Positions 1-7,927 of a stretch of DNA of 22,933 nt are shown here, piece by piece. Under the pieces are notes generated by a model that did not search any database, was not told the DNA's origin, and saw nothing but the letters and a program-made list of their open reading frames with translations. Within the stretch, counting starts at the first letter, position 1. The number at the start of each line of letters is the position of its first letter. The stretch lies in assembly GCF_000808015.1 (NCBI RefSeq), contig NZ_JWHR01000040.1, positions 1-22,933 of the forward strand, given 5' to 3'. Source of the DNA: Terrisporobacter othiniensis (lineage in GTDB: Bacteria; Bacillota; Clostridia; Peptostreptococcales; Peptostreptococcaceae). Position numbers and translations under genes: made by a program.

Positions 1-42
1 GACATGTGAAAAATAAAATGTTATCTTTATATTAAATAAAAA

Positions 43-57
43 TGATAATCGTTATCA
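43..57. promoter_or_regulatory. Fur box upstream of the DUF2325 gene
   Basis: TGATAATCGTTATCA is a 15-bp palindrome that fits the 7-1-7 Fur consensus (TGATAAT-N-ATTATCA) with one mismatch. It lies 26 bp before the start codon at 84. A possible promoter precedes it: the window opens with GACA, which could be the end of a TTGACA -35, followed after 17 bases by TATCTT at 22-27. The Fur box would then sit just downstream of the -10 as an operator. The -35 is cut by the window edge, so the promoter itself is tentative. The inferred regulation is iron-dependent repression. Confidence 0.75.
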
Positions 58-83
58 ATTTAAAGAGAAAGGATGGAAGATAA

Positions 84-422
84 ATGACTTTATTGGTAGT
101 AGGTGGAAATGAAAGAATGAAAAGAGACTATATTAATCTGGGCAAAGAAAAAGGATATAAAACTAAAGTAATATTAAATATGTCATCAAAGGCACTTAAA
201 GATTTTGGCAGTCCCAATGCAGTTGTAATGTTTACTTCGACCGTATCTCATAAATTAAAAACTGTAGTTGAAACTCAAGCAAAGAAGAAAAATATACCTG
301 TTATAAGGCATTACAATAATAGTAAAGTATCTTTTATGGAATGCCTTGATAAAGTGGATGAGTGCAATGGACAATGCGCATCATGTAAGTATAGTTTTAA
401 AAAAGCGAAGAGTTTTACATAA
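84..422 (+). CDS. DUF2325 domain protein with cysteine-rich tail, Fur-regulated
   Basis: The 112-residue product matches the DUF2325 family: an N-terminal LLVVGG strand and turn, then VVMFTSTVSH (about residues 47-56) with the conserved His56, followed by the AKKKNIPV segment (66-73). The family has a small Rossmann-like fold, and its biochemical role is not established. The C-terminus adds C94, C98 and C101 (CNGQCASC), which with C87 could bind a metal or FeS cluster. The ATG is preceded by GAGAAAGGATGG. A Fur box lies directly upstream and another Fur-controlled operon (feo) directly downstream, so an iron-linked role is likely. No terminator was seen before the feo promoter. The family call is good; the function is unknown. 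Confidence 0.85.
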   Translation: MTLLVVGGNERMKRDYINLGKEKGYKTKVILNMSSKALKDFGSPNAVVMFTSTVSHKLKTVVETQAKKKNIPVIRHYNNSKVSFMECLDKVDECNGQCASCKYSFKKAKSFT

Positions 423-460
423 AATATATAATAATAAAACATAAATATTTTTATATGTAA

Positions 461-485
461 TTGATAATAATGATAATTATTTTCA
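461..485. promoter_or_regulatory. Fur box upstream of the feo operon
   Basis: TGATAAT-T-ATTTTCA at 471-485 matches the 7-1-7 Fur consensus with one mismatch. An overlapping upstream GATAAT at 463-468 extends it into a multi-hexamer site. It ends 8 bases before the -35 hexamer of the feo promoter. The inference is Fe(II)-Fur repression of ferrous iron uptake. Confidence 0.75.
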
Positions 486-493
486 TAAAACTA

Positions 494-522
494 TTGACAT
501 GGGAAATTATGAAAGTTATTAT
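494..522 (+). promoter_or_regulatory. Sigma-A type promoter of the feo operon
   Basis: TTGACA at 494-499 and TATTAT at 517-522 are separated by exactly 17 bases. Transcription would start near 529, giving a leader of about 60 bases before the feoA start at 592. The adjacent Fur box supports the assignment. Confidence 0.75.
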
Positions 523-591
523 TTAATTGGATGAAATTTATTATCAATAAATATTAAATATCAATTGAAGATATATAAAGGGGTTGATTAT

Positions 592-804
592 ATGTTATTA
601 TCAATGGTTTCTTTAGGAGAAATAAAAAAAATAAAAGAATTAAGAGGAAAAGATTCAGTAAAATCACATTTACAAAGTCTAGGATTTCTACCAGGTGAAA
701 AAATTGAAGTAATATCAGAAAATCCAAGTGGAATTATATTATTAATTAAGAGTACAAAAATAGCTATAAATAAAGCGATGGCAAATAAAATAGTAGTGGA
801 ATAG
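592..804 (+). CDS. feoA: FeoA family ferrous iron transport protein (first copy)
   Basis: This small SH3-like FeoA-domain protein (70 aa) is a cytoplasmic accessory of the FeoB ferrous iron transporter. The sequence has the family pattern of a short N-terminal strand, then about LGFLPGEKIEVISENPSGIILL, then a C-terminal hydrophobic strand. I chose the ATG at 592 because AAAGGGG at 577-583 lies 8 bases upstream. The frame is also open back to a TTG at 565, but that start would place the binding site inside the gene. It is the first gene of feoA-feoA-feoB, 15 bases before the second feoA. It is more diverged than the second copy and lacks the MDMGITPG signature, having LGFLPGE in its place. Confidence 0.88.
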   Translation: MLLSMVSLGEIKKIKELRGKDSVKSHLQSLGFLPGEKIEVISENPSGIILLIKSTKIAINKAMANKIVVE

Positions 805-819
805 TAGGGGGAATGATTA

Positions 820-1047
820 ATGAAAACATTAAGAGATTTAAGTCCTGGACAAAAGGGAACAGTAATTAGCTTAGGAGAAAAAGGACCTGCAAGAAGAAGA
901 TTAATGGATATGGGTATTACTCCAGGAGTTGAAATACAAATAGTAAAAGTTGCACCACTAGGTGATCCTATAGAAGTAAATTTAAGAGGATATGAGCTAA
1001 GTTTAAGAAAAGACGAAGCTAATCAAATAAAAGTAAATCAATTATAG
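820..1047 (+). CDS. feoA: FeoA family ferrous iron transport protein (second copy)
   Basis: This is a canonical 75-aa FeoA. It shows LSPGQKGTV at the N-terminus, RRRLMDMGITPG (about residues 26-37), a central PLGDP turn and a final strand ending RKDEANQIKV. FeoA is a cytoplasmic SH3-fold partner needed for full FeoB activity. GGGGG at 807-811 lies 8 bases before the ATG. It sits between the diverged feoA and feoB, with a 17-base gap to feoB, and is transcribed from the Fur-controlled promoter at 494-522. Confidence 0.95.
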   Translation: MKTLRDLSPGQKGTVISLGEKGPARRRLMDMGITPGVEIQIVKVAPLGDPIEVNLRGYELSLRKDEANQIKVNQL

Positions 1048-1064
1048 TAAAGAAGGAGAATACA

Positions 1065-3107
1065 ATGAGTTTAAATATTGCTTTAGCAGGAAATCCAAAC
1101 TGTGGTAAAACGACTCTTTTTAATGAAATAACAGGGTCAAAACAACATGTTGGAAACTGGCCAGGAGTTACAGTAGAGAAAAAAGAGGGAAAATATAAAA
1201 GAAATAAAGATATGAATATAGTGGACTTACCGGGAATTTATTCCTTATCACCATATTCAGCAGAAGAAATAGTGGCAAGAAATTATATTGTAGAAGAACA
1301 ACCTGATGTACTAATAAATATAATTGACGCTACCAATATAGAAAGAAATATGTATTTAACACTTCAAATATTAGAAACAGAAATTCCAACTATTGTAGCC
1401 TTAAATATGATGGATGAAGTGGAAAATAGCGGTACAAAAATAGATATAGATAAAATATCAAAACATTTAGGTGTAAAAGTTGTACCTATTGTTGCGAGAA
1501 GTGGTAAAAATGTAGATCTATTAATGGAAGAAGTTAAAAAAGCATCTAATGAGAAAAATAAAGATTTAAAGGTTTATTCTAAGGATGTTGAGGATTTTCT
1601 AGAAGAAATTTTGCGTCATATTAATGATAATGAAAGTCAAATGATAAACTCTAGATGGAGAAGTATTAAATTATTAGAAGAAGATTCAATAGAAAGTGAA
1701 AAACTTTCAGAAGAAACAAAGAAAAAAATTGAATCTATATTAAATAGAGCTAATGAAAAGTTAAATGGAGATGCAGAAGGTGAAATTGCGGACCAAAGAT
1801 ATAAATTTATATCAAATGTTGTAGGTGAATCTGTTAAAAAGAAAGAAAAAGTAGATGGTAAAAGAGTTGAAACTACATCAGATAAAATAGATAAAATACT
1901 AACTAATAGAATAATAGCTATACCAGCATTTTTAGTAATAATGTATGGATTATTCTCCATAACATTTGGGGAAGGTCCATTAGGTATAGGTGTATATCTT
2001 CAAACATTAGTTTGTGATTTTTGGGATGGTCCTTTAACTGAAACTATACTTACTTCTTTACAAAGTATGGGGGCAAGTGAATGGGCATTATCTTTAGTTG
2101 GTGATGGTATACTTGCAGGACTTGGCGGTGTAGTATCATTCTTACCACAAATACTTGTACTATTCTTATTAATGTCAGTACTTGAAGATAGTGGATACAT
2201 GGCAAGAGTTGCTTTTGTAATGGATAAAATCTTTAGAAAGTTTGGATTAAGTGGGAAATCATTTATACCATTACTTATGGGATTTGGATGTTCAGTACCA
2301 GCACTTATGGCAAGCAGAACTTTAGAAAATGAAAAAGATAGAAAAATAACAATGATGATTACTCCTTTTATGTCTTGTGGAGCCAAACTACCAATTTATT
2401 TAATGTTTGCGGCAACATTATTTGCAAATAGTAACCAAACTTTAATAATCTATTCTATTTATATGTTAGGTTTAGTGGTAGCAGTAATATCAGCACTTAT
2501 ACTAAGTAAGTTTGTGATAAAAGGTGAGGCTTCAAACTTTATAATGGAACTTCCTCAATATAGAATACCAACTTTAAGAAGCGTATTTATGCATGGTATT
2601 GAAAAAGTTAAAGGATTTGCAATAAAAGCAGGAACTGTTATATTAGCATCTACAATATTAATTTGGTTACTGTCAAACTTTAACTTTAGTGGCATGTGTG
2701 AAATGGAAGATAGTATATTAGCATCAATAGGAAGAGGCATTCAGTGGATATTTGCACCACTTGGATTTGGAAACTGGAAAGCATCAGTAGGTGTGGTAAC
2801 AGGGTGGATAGCAAAAGAAAATATAGTTTCTACATTTGGTGTATTATTTGGAGCAAGTGATGCTATAACAGAAGCTGCTATGGAAGGTAGTGCAACAATT
2901 CCAGGTGTGGCAGCAGCATTTACTAAAGCAGCAGCATTTTCTTATATGGCTTTCAACTTACTTTGTATGCCTTGTTTTGCAGCAGTTGGAGCTATAAGAA
3001 AAGAAATGGGATCTTGGAAGGATACTCTAATGACAGTAGGATTCCAAATGCTAGTAGCGTGGATAGTTGCATTCTTAGTATATATAGTGTGTGGTTTTAT
3101 TTTCTAA
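1065..3107 (+). CDS. feoB: Ferrous iron transport protein B (FeoB)
   Basis: This is the GTP-dependent inner-membrane Fe(II) transporter, 680 aa. The N-terminal G domain shows G1 GNPNCGKT (9-16), a switch I Thr near residue 36, G3 DLPG (54-57), G4 NMMD (114-117) and G5 ARSGK (144-148). A helical GDI-like region follows to about 280. The membrane domain holds two gate repeats, including GFGCSVPALMASRTL and PFMSCGAKLPIY, whose cysteines are conserved in FeoB. It ends in hydrophobic segments. The length is slightly short of the roughly 700 or more residues seen in many FeoBs, but all parts are present. AAGGAG at 1053-1058 precedes the ATG. The gene is in one operon with two feoA genes and a Cys-rich small protein. 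Confidence 0.97.
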   Translation: MSLNIALAGNPNCGKTTLFNEITGSKQHVGNWPGVTVEKKEGKYKRNKDMNIVDLPGIYSLSPYSAEEIVARNYIVEEQPDVLINIIDATNIERNMYLTLQILETEIPTIVALNMMDEVENSGTKIDIDKISKHLGVKVVPIVARSGKNVDLLMEEVKKASNEKNKDLKVYSKDVEDFLEEILRHINDNESQMINSRWRSIKLLEEDSIESEKLSEETKKKIESILNRANEKLNGDAEGEIADQRYKFISNVVGESVKKKEKVDGKRVETTSDKIDKILTNRIIAIPAFLVIMYGLFSITFGEGPLGIGVYLQTLVCDFWDGPLTETILTSLQSMGASEWALSLVGDGILAGLGGVVSFLPQILVLFLLMSVLEDSGYMARVAFVMDKIFRKFGLSGKSFIPLLMGFGCSVPALMASRTLENEKDRKITMMITPFMSCGAKLPIYLMFAATLFANSNQTLIIYSIYMLGLVVAVISALILSKFVIKGEASNFIMELPQYRIPTLRSVFMHGIEKVKGFAIKAGTVILASTILIWLLSNFNFSGMCEMEDSILASIGRGIQWIFAPLGFGNWKASVGVVTGWIAKENIVSTFGVLFGASDAITEAAMEGSATIPGVAAAFTKAAAFSYMAFNLLCMPCFAAVGAIRKEMGSWKDTLMTVGFQMLVAWIVAFLVYIVCGFIF

Positions 3108-3121
3108 ATCAAAAATATATT

Positions 3122-3286
3122 TTTGAGCAAGGTCGCTACCTGAAATTTTATGGAGCTCACGCAGTGGCTTAAAGTGGAAGCAAAGGAATCTCGCTTGAGT
3201 AACGGATTTATACGAAGTGGTAACGAGTATATATCGTTGACGATATGCTTTTCGATTTTGGCAACATGAAGCGAAGCAAATTTTTA
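3122..3286. repeat. Dispersed intergenic repeat, copy 1 (composite)
   Basis: This non-coding spacer between feoB and the small Cys-rich gene shares several word blocks with other gaps in the window. GCAGTGGCTTAA (3161-3172) recurs at 13182-13193. TTGAGTAACGG (3195-3205) resembles TTGAGCAACGG at 3526-3536 and 13136-13146. GAAGCGAAGCAAATTTTT near 3268-3285 recurs in close form in each other copy. Small inverted repeats lie inside it: AACGA/TCGTT at 3222-3238 and TATCG/CGATA at 3232-3245. It looks like a degenerate mobile or structured intergenic repeat family. Confidence 0.6.
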
Positions 3287-3303
3287 AATAAAGGGATGAT
3301 ATT

Positions 3304-3453
3304 ATGATAAATTACTTAATTGGAATAGGATCGGCTTTAATAGTAATTTTAACGTGTAAAAATTTTATAAAGAATGCTAGAAGTGGAGAAAGTAAGTGCT
3401 CTTGTGGTTGCAATGGATGTTCATCTGCAAATCAATGTAGCCACAAACAATAA
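3304..3453 (+). CDS. FeoB-associated Cys-rich membrane protein
   Basis: The 49-aa product begins with one hydrophobic segment (about residues 4-17, LIGIGSALIVILTC). A short basic linker follows, then a cysteine-rich tail with C32, C34, C36, C39 and C45 (pattern CSCGCNGC and a later C). This is the architecture of the FeoB-associated Cys-rich membrane protein family (PF12669). AAAGGGATG at 3290-3298 precedes the ATG. Its place right after feoB and before the operon terminator supports the call. The family is thought to assist or regulate ferrous iron transport, but its mechanism is not known. Confidence 0.88.
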   Translation: MINYLIGIGSALIVILTCKNFIKNARSGESKCSCGCNGCSSANQCSHKQ

Positions 3454-3477
3454 TTTCTTAACAATCTAACCTTCCCG

Positions 3478-3507
3478 AAAAAAGAATGAGAAAACTCATT
3501 CTTTTTT
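3478..3507 (+). terminator. Rho-independent terminator of the feo operon
   Basis: AAAAGAATGAG pairs with CTCATTCTTTT around an AAAA loop, and the right arm ends in a T-run. It lies 25 bases after the stop codon of the Cys-rich gene and closes the feo operon. The A-run on the left arm means it could work in both directions. Confidence 0.88.
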
Positions 3508-3524
3508 AATTTCTAACTTTATTA

Positions 3525-3577
3525 CTTGAGCAACGGACTAAGCTGTTGGCGATATGAGCTAAGCAAATTTTTTATTT
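3525..3577. repeat. Dispersed intergenic repeat, copy 2
   Basis: TTGAGCAACGGACTAAGC, then GTTGGCGATATGA, then AAGCAAATTTTTTAT closely parallels 13136-13167, where the same words occur with a few changes (GGGCTAAGC, GTTGGAGATATGA). It lies in the gap between the feo terminator and the fbp promoter, and no ORF covers it. Confidence 0.65.
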
Positions 3578-3654
3578 TGGAAAACTAATAAAATATAAAA
3601 ATTAACATAAAATATAATTTACGATTTATAAGAAAAAATTAATTTGTTAAACTA

Positions 3655-3663
3655 TGTTATAAT
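3655..3663 (+). promoter_or_regulatory. Extended -10 promoter of fbp
   Basis: TGTTATAAT at 3655-3663 is a TGn-extended perfect -10 hexamer (TATAAT at 3658-3663). No good -35 is seen 17 bases upstream (AAAATT), as expected for an extended -10 promoter. It would give a leader of about 30 bases before the fbp start at 3700. Confidence 0.6.
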
Positions 3664-3699
3664 TATTTTAGTAATAAAATTAATATGGAGGAATTTTGA

Positions 3700-5700
3700 A
3701 TGAAAGAAATATATGAAGTTTCAGATGATTATTTAAACAGCCAACTTAAATATTTAAAATTATTATCGAAGCAATATTCAAGCATATCAAAAGCAAGTGC
3801 TGAAATTATAAATTTAAAAGCAATATTAAATCTTCCAAAAGGTACAGAACATTTTCTGTCAGATATTCATGGAGAATATGAACCTTTTGTTCATGTATTA
3901 AAAAATGCGTCAGGAGTAGTTAAAAGAAAAATAGAAGAATTGTTTGGCAATTCTATGATAGAAAGTGAACGTAGAAGGCTGGCTACTCTTGTATATTATC
4001 CAGAACAAAAACTAGATTTAATTGAAAAACAAGAAAGTCAAAAAGAGATAGAGGATTTCTATAGAATAACTATTCATAGATTAATTGAGCTTTTAAGATA
4101 TGCTTCTAGTAAATATACAAGATCAAAAGTAAGAAAGTTCCTTCCAGAAGATTTCAAATATATTATAGAGGAACTATTGCACCCAGATTCATCTAGCCCT
4201 CATAAAGATGAGTATTATAAAAGTATAGTAGATAACATAATAGAAATTGATAGGGCAAGAGTGTTTATTATAGAGGTATCTAAAGCAATACAAAAGCTTG
4301 TTATAGATAGATTACATATAGTTGGAGATATTTACGATAGGGGGCCAAGACCCGATGTTATTATGGACACTTTAATGAATTATCACAATGTGGATATACA
4401 ATGGGGAAATCATGATATTTTATGGATGGGGGCTGCAGCAGGCCAAAAAGTATGTGTAGCAAATGCCATAAGAATATCTGCTAGATATGCCAACTTAGAC
4501 ATAGTAGAAGATATTTATGGAGTTAATATATTACCTCTTGCAACATTTGCTTTAGAAGTATATAAAGATGACCCTTGTGTAGAGTTTATGCCAAAAATGA
4601 GTGATGATGAAGCTTCTACAACAGAAAAATCACTAATAGCGAAAATGCATAAGGCAATTAGTATAATTCAGTTTAAGCTAGAGGCAGAAATAATTAAAAG
4701 AAGACCGGAGTTTGAAATGGATCATAGATTATTATTAAGCAAGGTAAACTATGATGAAGGAACAATAGAACTTAAAGGAAAAACTTATAAATTAAAAGAT
4801 ACTAATTTTCCAACAATAGATCCGAAAGATCCTTATAAATTAACGCCGAGAGAAGAAATAGTAATAGAAAAGTTGGCTACATCTTTTGAGAACAGTGATA
4901 AACTACAAAAACATGTGGGATTTTTATTTTCAAAGGGAAGTATCTATTTAAAAACTAATGGTAATTTACTAGTTCATGGTTGTATACCTTTAACTGATGA
5001 TGGAGATTTTATGTCTATGAAAATTGACAATAAAGAATATAAAGGTAGAGAGCTGATGGATAAGATGGAATCTTACATTAGAAAGGGCTATTTCTTTGAT
5101 AAAAACCATCCAGAAAAAGAATATGGCAAAGATATGATGTGGTATTTATGGACAGGAAAATGTTCATCCTTATTTGGAAAAGATGACATGACAACTTATG
5201 AAAGATATTTTATAGCTGAAAAAGAAGCACAAAAAGAAAATAAAAATCCATATTATACTTTACGAGAAGAAGATGAAGTTTTGAAGAATATATTTGATGA
5301 GTTTGAACTAGATTTTCAAAGTGGCCATATAATTAATGGTCATGTACCAGTAAAAAGTAAAAATGGTGAAAGTCCTGTAAAAGCTGGAGGAAGAATTCTA
5401 GCTATTGATGGTGGATTTTCTAGAGCTTATCAAGGAAAAACAGGAATAGCAGGATATACATTAATATATAACTCTCAAATGATGCAACTTGTATCACATG
5501 AACCTTTTTCATCAGCTGAAGATTCTATTTTATATGAAAAAGATATATTATCTACATCTATAATAGTTGAAAATAGAGCAAATAGAATGTTTGTAAGAGA
5601 CACCTATGATGGTATGAAAATTCAACAAGAGGTAAATGATTTGAAAATGTTAATAATCGCTTATAAAAAAGGTTTAATAAAAGAAAAGCAAAACTTATAA
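3700..5700 (+). CDS. fbp: Class III fructose-1,6-bisphosphatase
   Basis: This cytoplasmic enzyme hydrolyses fructose 1,6-bisphosphate to fructose 6-phosphate plus phosphate in gluconeogenesis. The 666-aa length matches the class III (Bacillus subtilis type) enzymes of about 670 aa, which are unrelated to class I/II FBPases. The metallophosphoesterase metal motifs are all present: SDIHGE (54-59), [11 protein letters not shown] (about 209-219), GNHD (236-239) and GHVPVK (547-552). Near the C-terminus come [17 protein letters not shown] and the GIAGYTL segment. GGAGG at 3687-3691 lies 8 bases before the ATG. It is a one-gene transcription unit with its own promoter and terminator. Confidence 0.97.
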   Translation: MKEIYEVSDDYLNSQLKYLKLLSKQYSSISKASAEIINLKAILNLPKGTEHFLSDIHGEYEPFVHVLKNASGVVKRKIEELFGNSMIESERRRLATLVYYPEQKLDLIEKQESQKEIEDFYRITIHRLIELLRYASSKYTRSKVRKFLPEDFKYIIEELLHPDSSSPHKDEYYKSIVDNIIEIDRARVFIIEVSKAIQKLVIDRLHIVGDIYDRGPRPDVIMDTLMNYHNVDIQWGNHDILWMGAAAGQKVCVANAIRISARYANLDIVEDIYGVNILPLATFALEVYKDDPCVEFMPKMSDDEASTTEKSLIAKMHKAISIIQFKLEAEIIKRRPEFEMDHRLLLSKVNYDEGTIELKGKTYKLKDTNFPTIDPKDPYKLTPREEIVIEKLATSFENSDKLQKHVGFLFSKGSIYLKTNGNLLVHGCIPLTDDGDFMSMKIDNKEYKGRELMDKMESYIRKGYFFDKNHPEKEYGKDMMWYLWTGKCSSLFGKDDMTTYERYFIAEKEAQKENKNPYYTLREEDEVLKNIFDEFELDFQSGHIINGHVPVKSKNGESPVKAGGRILAIDGGFSRAYQGKTGIAGYTLIYNSQMMQLVSHEPFSSAEDSILYEKDILSTSIIVENRANRMFVRDTYDGMKIQQEVNDLKMLIIAYKKGLIKEKQNL

Positions 5701-5703
5701 ATT

Positions 5704-5747
5704 AAAAAAACTATCTCCTTAAAAATATTAAGAGAGATAGTTTTTTT
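5704..5747 (+). terminator. Rho-independent terminator after fbp
   Basis: AAACTATCTC pairs with GAGATAGTTT, with a second short CTTA/TAAG pairing inside across a small bulge. The right arm runs into a seven-T tract. It begins 4 bases after the fbp stop codon. Confidence 0.88.
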
Positions 5748-5888
5748 AGTTTATAAAAAGTATTATATTTTTAAATATGTAAGCAATAATAAAAAAGAAG
5801 ATAGAAATTATACTACATAAAGTAAAGAAGCATTAGCAGAAATCTTGAAATTTCAACTCATTACACGTATTTTGAAATAGTCATTTTT

Positions 5889-5917
5889 TTGACAGATTGT
5901 AAGAAATAAAGTATAAT
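5889..5917 (+). promoter_or_regulatory. Consensus promoter of the D-Asp ligase / racemase / murE operon
   Basis: TTGACA at 5889-5894 and TATAAT at 5912-5917 are separated by 17 bases, an exact sigma-A consensus. Transcription would begin near 5924, about 30 bases before the start at 5954. Such a strong site suggests constitutive, high expression, which suits cell-wall synthesis genes. Confidence 0.85.
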
Positions 5918-5953
5918 AACCAATGTATTTAAAAAGAATAAGAGGTGGATGAA

Positions 5954-7168
5954 GTGGATAAGATTAAAATTCAACCTGTATTGGTTGGTGGAGATATAAA
6001 CTGTTACTCTGTTGCAAGAGCTTATCATGAAGCTTATGGAGTTAAATCAATAGCTTTTGGGAAAATGCTACTTGGAGCAACAAAGGATAGTAATATAATA
6101 GATTTTAGAGTAGACCCTAATATGGGAAATAAAGATGAGTTTATACAGGTTTTATTAAAAACTGCAGATGAACTTTCTGAGCCAAATAAAAAACTTATAA
6201 TTCACGGATGTACTGATGAGTATGCAGAATTAATAATAGATTATAGAGATGTTTTATCAGAAAAATATATAGTACCTTATATAGGTGCAGAACTTAAAGA
6301 TAAGTTAATAGAAAAAGAATTATTCTACAATATGTGTGAAGAATATGGATTAGATTATCCAAAAACATATATATACAATAAAGGTGATGAAATAAGAGAC
6401 TTTGGATTTAACTATCCAGTTATATTAAAAGCATCTGATAGTATATCATTCTTCCAAAATGCTTTCGAAGGAATGAACAAAGCTTATCTTATACAAGATG
6501 AAGAAGAATTTAAAAGAGAAATAGAAAAAATATATTCTCATGGTTATGAAAAATCTATGATAGTTCAAGATTTCATACCTGGAGATGACTCACATATGAG
6601 AGTTTTAACTTGCTACTCAGATCAAAATGGTAAAGTTAAAATGCAATGTTTAGGACATGTTTTATTAGAAGAACATACTCCAAAGGGAATAGGAAATCAT
6701 GCTGCAATCATTACTGAATATGACGAAGAAGTTATGAATAAATTCAGAAACTTCTTAGAGAGTATTAACTATACTGGATATTCAAACTTTGATATAAAAT
6801 ATGATGCAAGAGATAATAAATACAAAGTATTTGAAATAAACTTAAGACAAGGTAGAAGTAACTACTATGTAACATCTTCAGGAAATAACATAGCTAAATT
6901 TGTTGTGGAAGATAGAGTTTACAATAAAGAGTTAGATTTAAAAATACAAAAAGAACCTTTCTTCTGGAGATGTATACCAAAAGAAGTAGTTTATAAATAT
7001 GTTAAAAATCAAGAGTTAGTTAACAAATGTAAACAATTAGATGCTGCAGGAAAATCTGCTACATCATTTGGATATGAAGCTGACTTAAAAGGTAATTTTA
7101 AAAGAAGATGGTATATATTCCTATACTATGTAAATCAATTTAGAAAATTTAAAAAATATTGCAAGTAG
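5954..7168 (+). CDS. ATP-grasp carboxylate-amine ligase, probable D-aspartate ligase
   Basis: The 404-aa product is an ATP-grasp ligase. It has the N-terminal PVLVGGDINCYSVARAYHE segment typical of Aslfm-type D-aspartate ligases. A central ATP-binding segment (YPVILKASDS, about 155-164) and VQDFIPGDDSHMR (about 204-216) follow. The metal-binding strands are NFDIKYD and FEINLRQGRSN (about 293-303). Aslfm enzymes activate D-Asp as an acyl phosphate and join it to the Lys side chain of the peptidoglycan precursor. The next gene is an aspartate racemase and the one after is murE, which supports this role. I prefer the GTG at 5954, 5 bases after AGAGGTGG at 5941-5948, over the GTG at 5945, which lies inside that site. 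The substrate is inferred from family and context. Confidence 0.8.
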   Translation: MDKIKIQPVLVGGDINCYSVARAYHEAYGVKSIAFGKMLLGATKDSNIIDFRVDPNMGNKDEFIQVLLKTADELSEPNKKLIIHGCTDEYAELIIDYRDVLSEKYIVPYIGAELKDKLIEKELFYNMCEEYGLDYPKTYIYNKGDEIRDFGFNYPVILKASDSISFFQNAFEGMNKAYLIQDEEEFKREIEKIYSHGYEKSMIVQDFIPGDDSHMRVLTCYSDQNGKVKMQCLGHVLLEEHTPKGIGNHAAIITEYDEEVMNKFRNFLESINYTGYSNFDIKYDARDNKYKVFEINLRQGRSNYYVTSSGNNIAKFVVEDRVYNKELDLKIQKEPFFWRCIPKEVVYKYVKNQELVNKCKQLDAAGKSATSFGYEADLKGNFKRRWYIFLYYVNQFRKFKKYCK

Positions 7169-7180
7169 ATTGGTGATAAT

Positions 7181-7882
7181 ATGAAAAATATAACTGTAGG
7201 TGTTTTAGGCGGCCTAGGACCTATGGCTTCTGTATATTTTTATGATATGGTTGTAAATATGACAGATGCAAAGACTGACCAAGAACATGTGGATATGATA
7301 ATAACAAATAGAGCGACTACACCAGATAGAACAGCTTTTATAGTTGGAAGTTCTGATGAAGACCCATCAAATATATTAATAGATGATGCAAAAAAATTAG
7401 AAAAATATGGTGTGGATTTTATTGTGATGACATGCAACACAGCCCATTACTTCTATGAAAAAATAGCAAGAAGTGTTAATTTACCTTTAGTAAATATAGT
7501 AGAAGAAACCATAAAACATGCTAAAGCTACTAATCACAAAAAACTAGGTATTCTTGCTACTACTGGAAATATAAAAACTAGCTTATACCAAAATATGTGT
7601 GAGAAGTATGATATGAAATACTTAACATTAGATGAAAATAGACAGTCTAAAGTAATGGAAATAATTTATGATGACATAAAAAGTGGTAAACCAGCTGACA
7701 TGGACAAGTTTAATTCCATAGTTGATTATTTAAAAGAAAATGATTGTGATGGAGTTATTCTTGGCTGTACAGAATTATCAATATTAAAAAATGACAATGA
7801 ATTAGATGGAAATTTTTATATAGATTCCCTAGAAGTTCTTGCTAGAGAAACTATAGTAAGAAGTGGAAGAAAACTAAAATAG
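7181..7882 (+). CDS. Aspartate/glutamate racemase family protein, probable aspartate racemase
   Basis: The 233-aa cofactor-independent racemase begins with [11 protein letters not shown] (7-17), the signature of the aspartate racemase branch. The two catalytic cysteines are C85 in VMTCNTAHY and C196 in ILGCTELS. It would convert L-Asp to D-Asp in the cytoplasm. It starts 12 bases after the upstream ligase stop, with TGGTGAT at 7171-7177 as the binding site, so it probably supplies the ligase with D-Asp, as in the Enterococcus faecium and Lactococcus gene pairs. Glutamate racemase activity (MurI) is less likely because MurI lacks the GLGPMA motif. Confidence 0.88.
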   Translation: MKNITVGVLGGLGPMASVYFYDMVVNMTDAKTDQEHVDMIITNRATTPDRTAFIVGSSDEDPSNILIDDAKKLEKYGVDFIVMTCNTAHYFYEKIARSVNLPLVNIVEETIKHAKATNHKKLGILATTGNIKTSLYQNMCEKYDMKYLTLDENRQSKVMEIIYDDIKSGKPADMDKFNSIVDYLKENDCDGVILGCTELSILKNDNELDGNFYIDSLEVLARETIVRSGRKLK

Positions 7883-7905
7883 AGTAGGTTACCTACTCTA
7901 TTTTT
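7880..7905 (+). terminator. Hairpin with T-tract between racemase and murE
   Basis: TAGAGTAG and CTACTCTA form a stem around GTTAC, followed by five Ts. The hairpin overlaps the racemase stop codon and lies 23 bases before murE. It may be a partial terminator that lowers murE relative to the ligase and racemase genes. No separate murE promoter was seen, so read-through is likely. Confidence 0.6.
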
Positions 7906-7927
7906 AAAATTAGAGAGGAAGTATATT

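Noticed and set aside
3109..3126. 18-bp palindrome TCAAAAATATATTTTTGA just after feoB
   Set aside because: The stem is entirely A-T except its ends and no T-tract follows outside it, so it is not a convincing terminator. The small Cys-rich gene downstream also appears to belong to the same operon.
2963..3172. 69-aa open frame overlapping the end of feoB
   Set aside because: It is out of frame with a clear feoB gene, runs into the dispersed repeat and has no ribosome binding site.
5748..5880. Spacer between the fbp terminator and the next promoter
   Set aside because: It was examined for a small gene or RNA. It contains only AT-rich sequence and a short TTGAAATTTCAA palindrome, with no supported feature.
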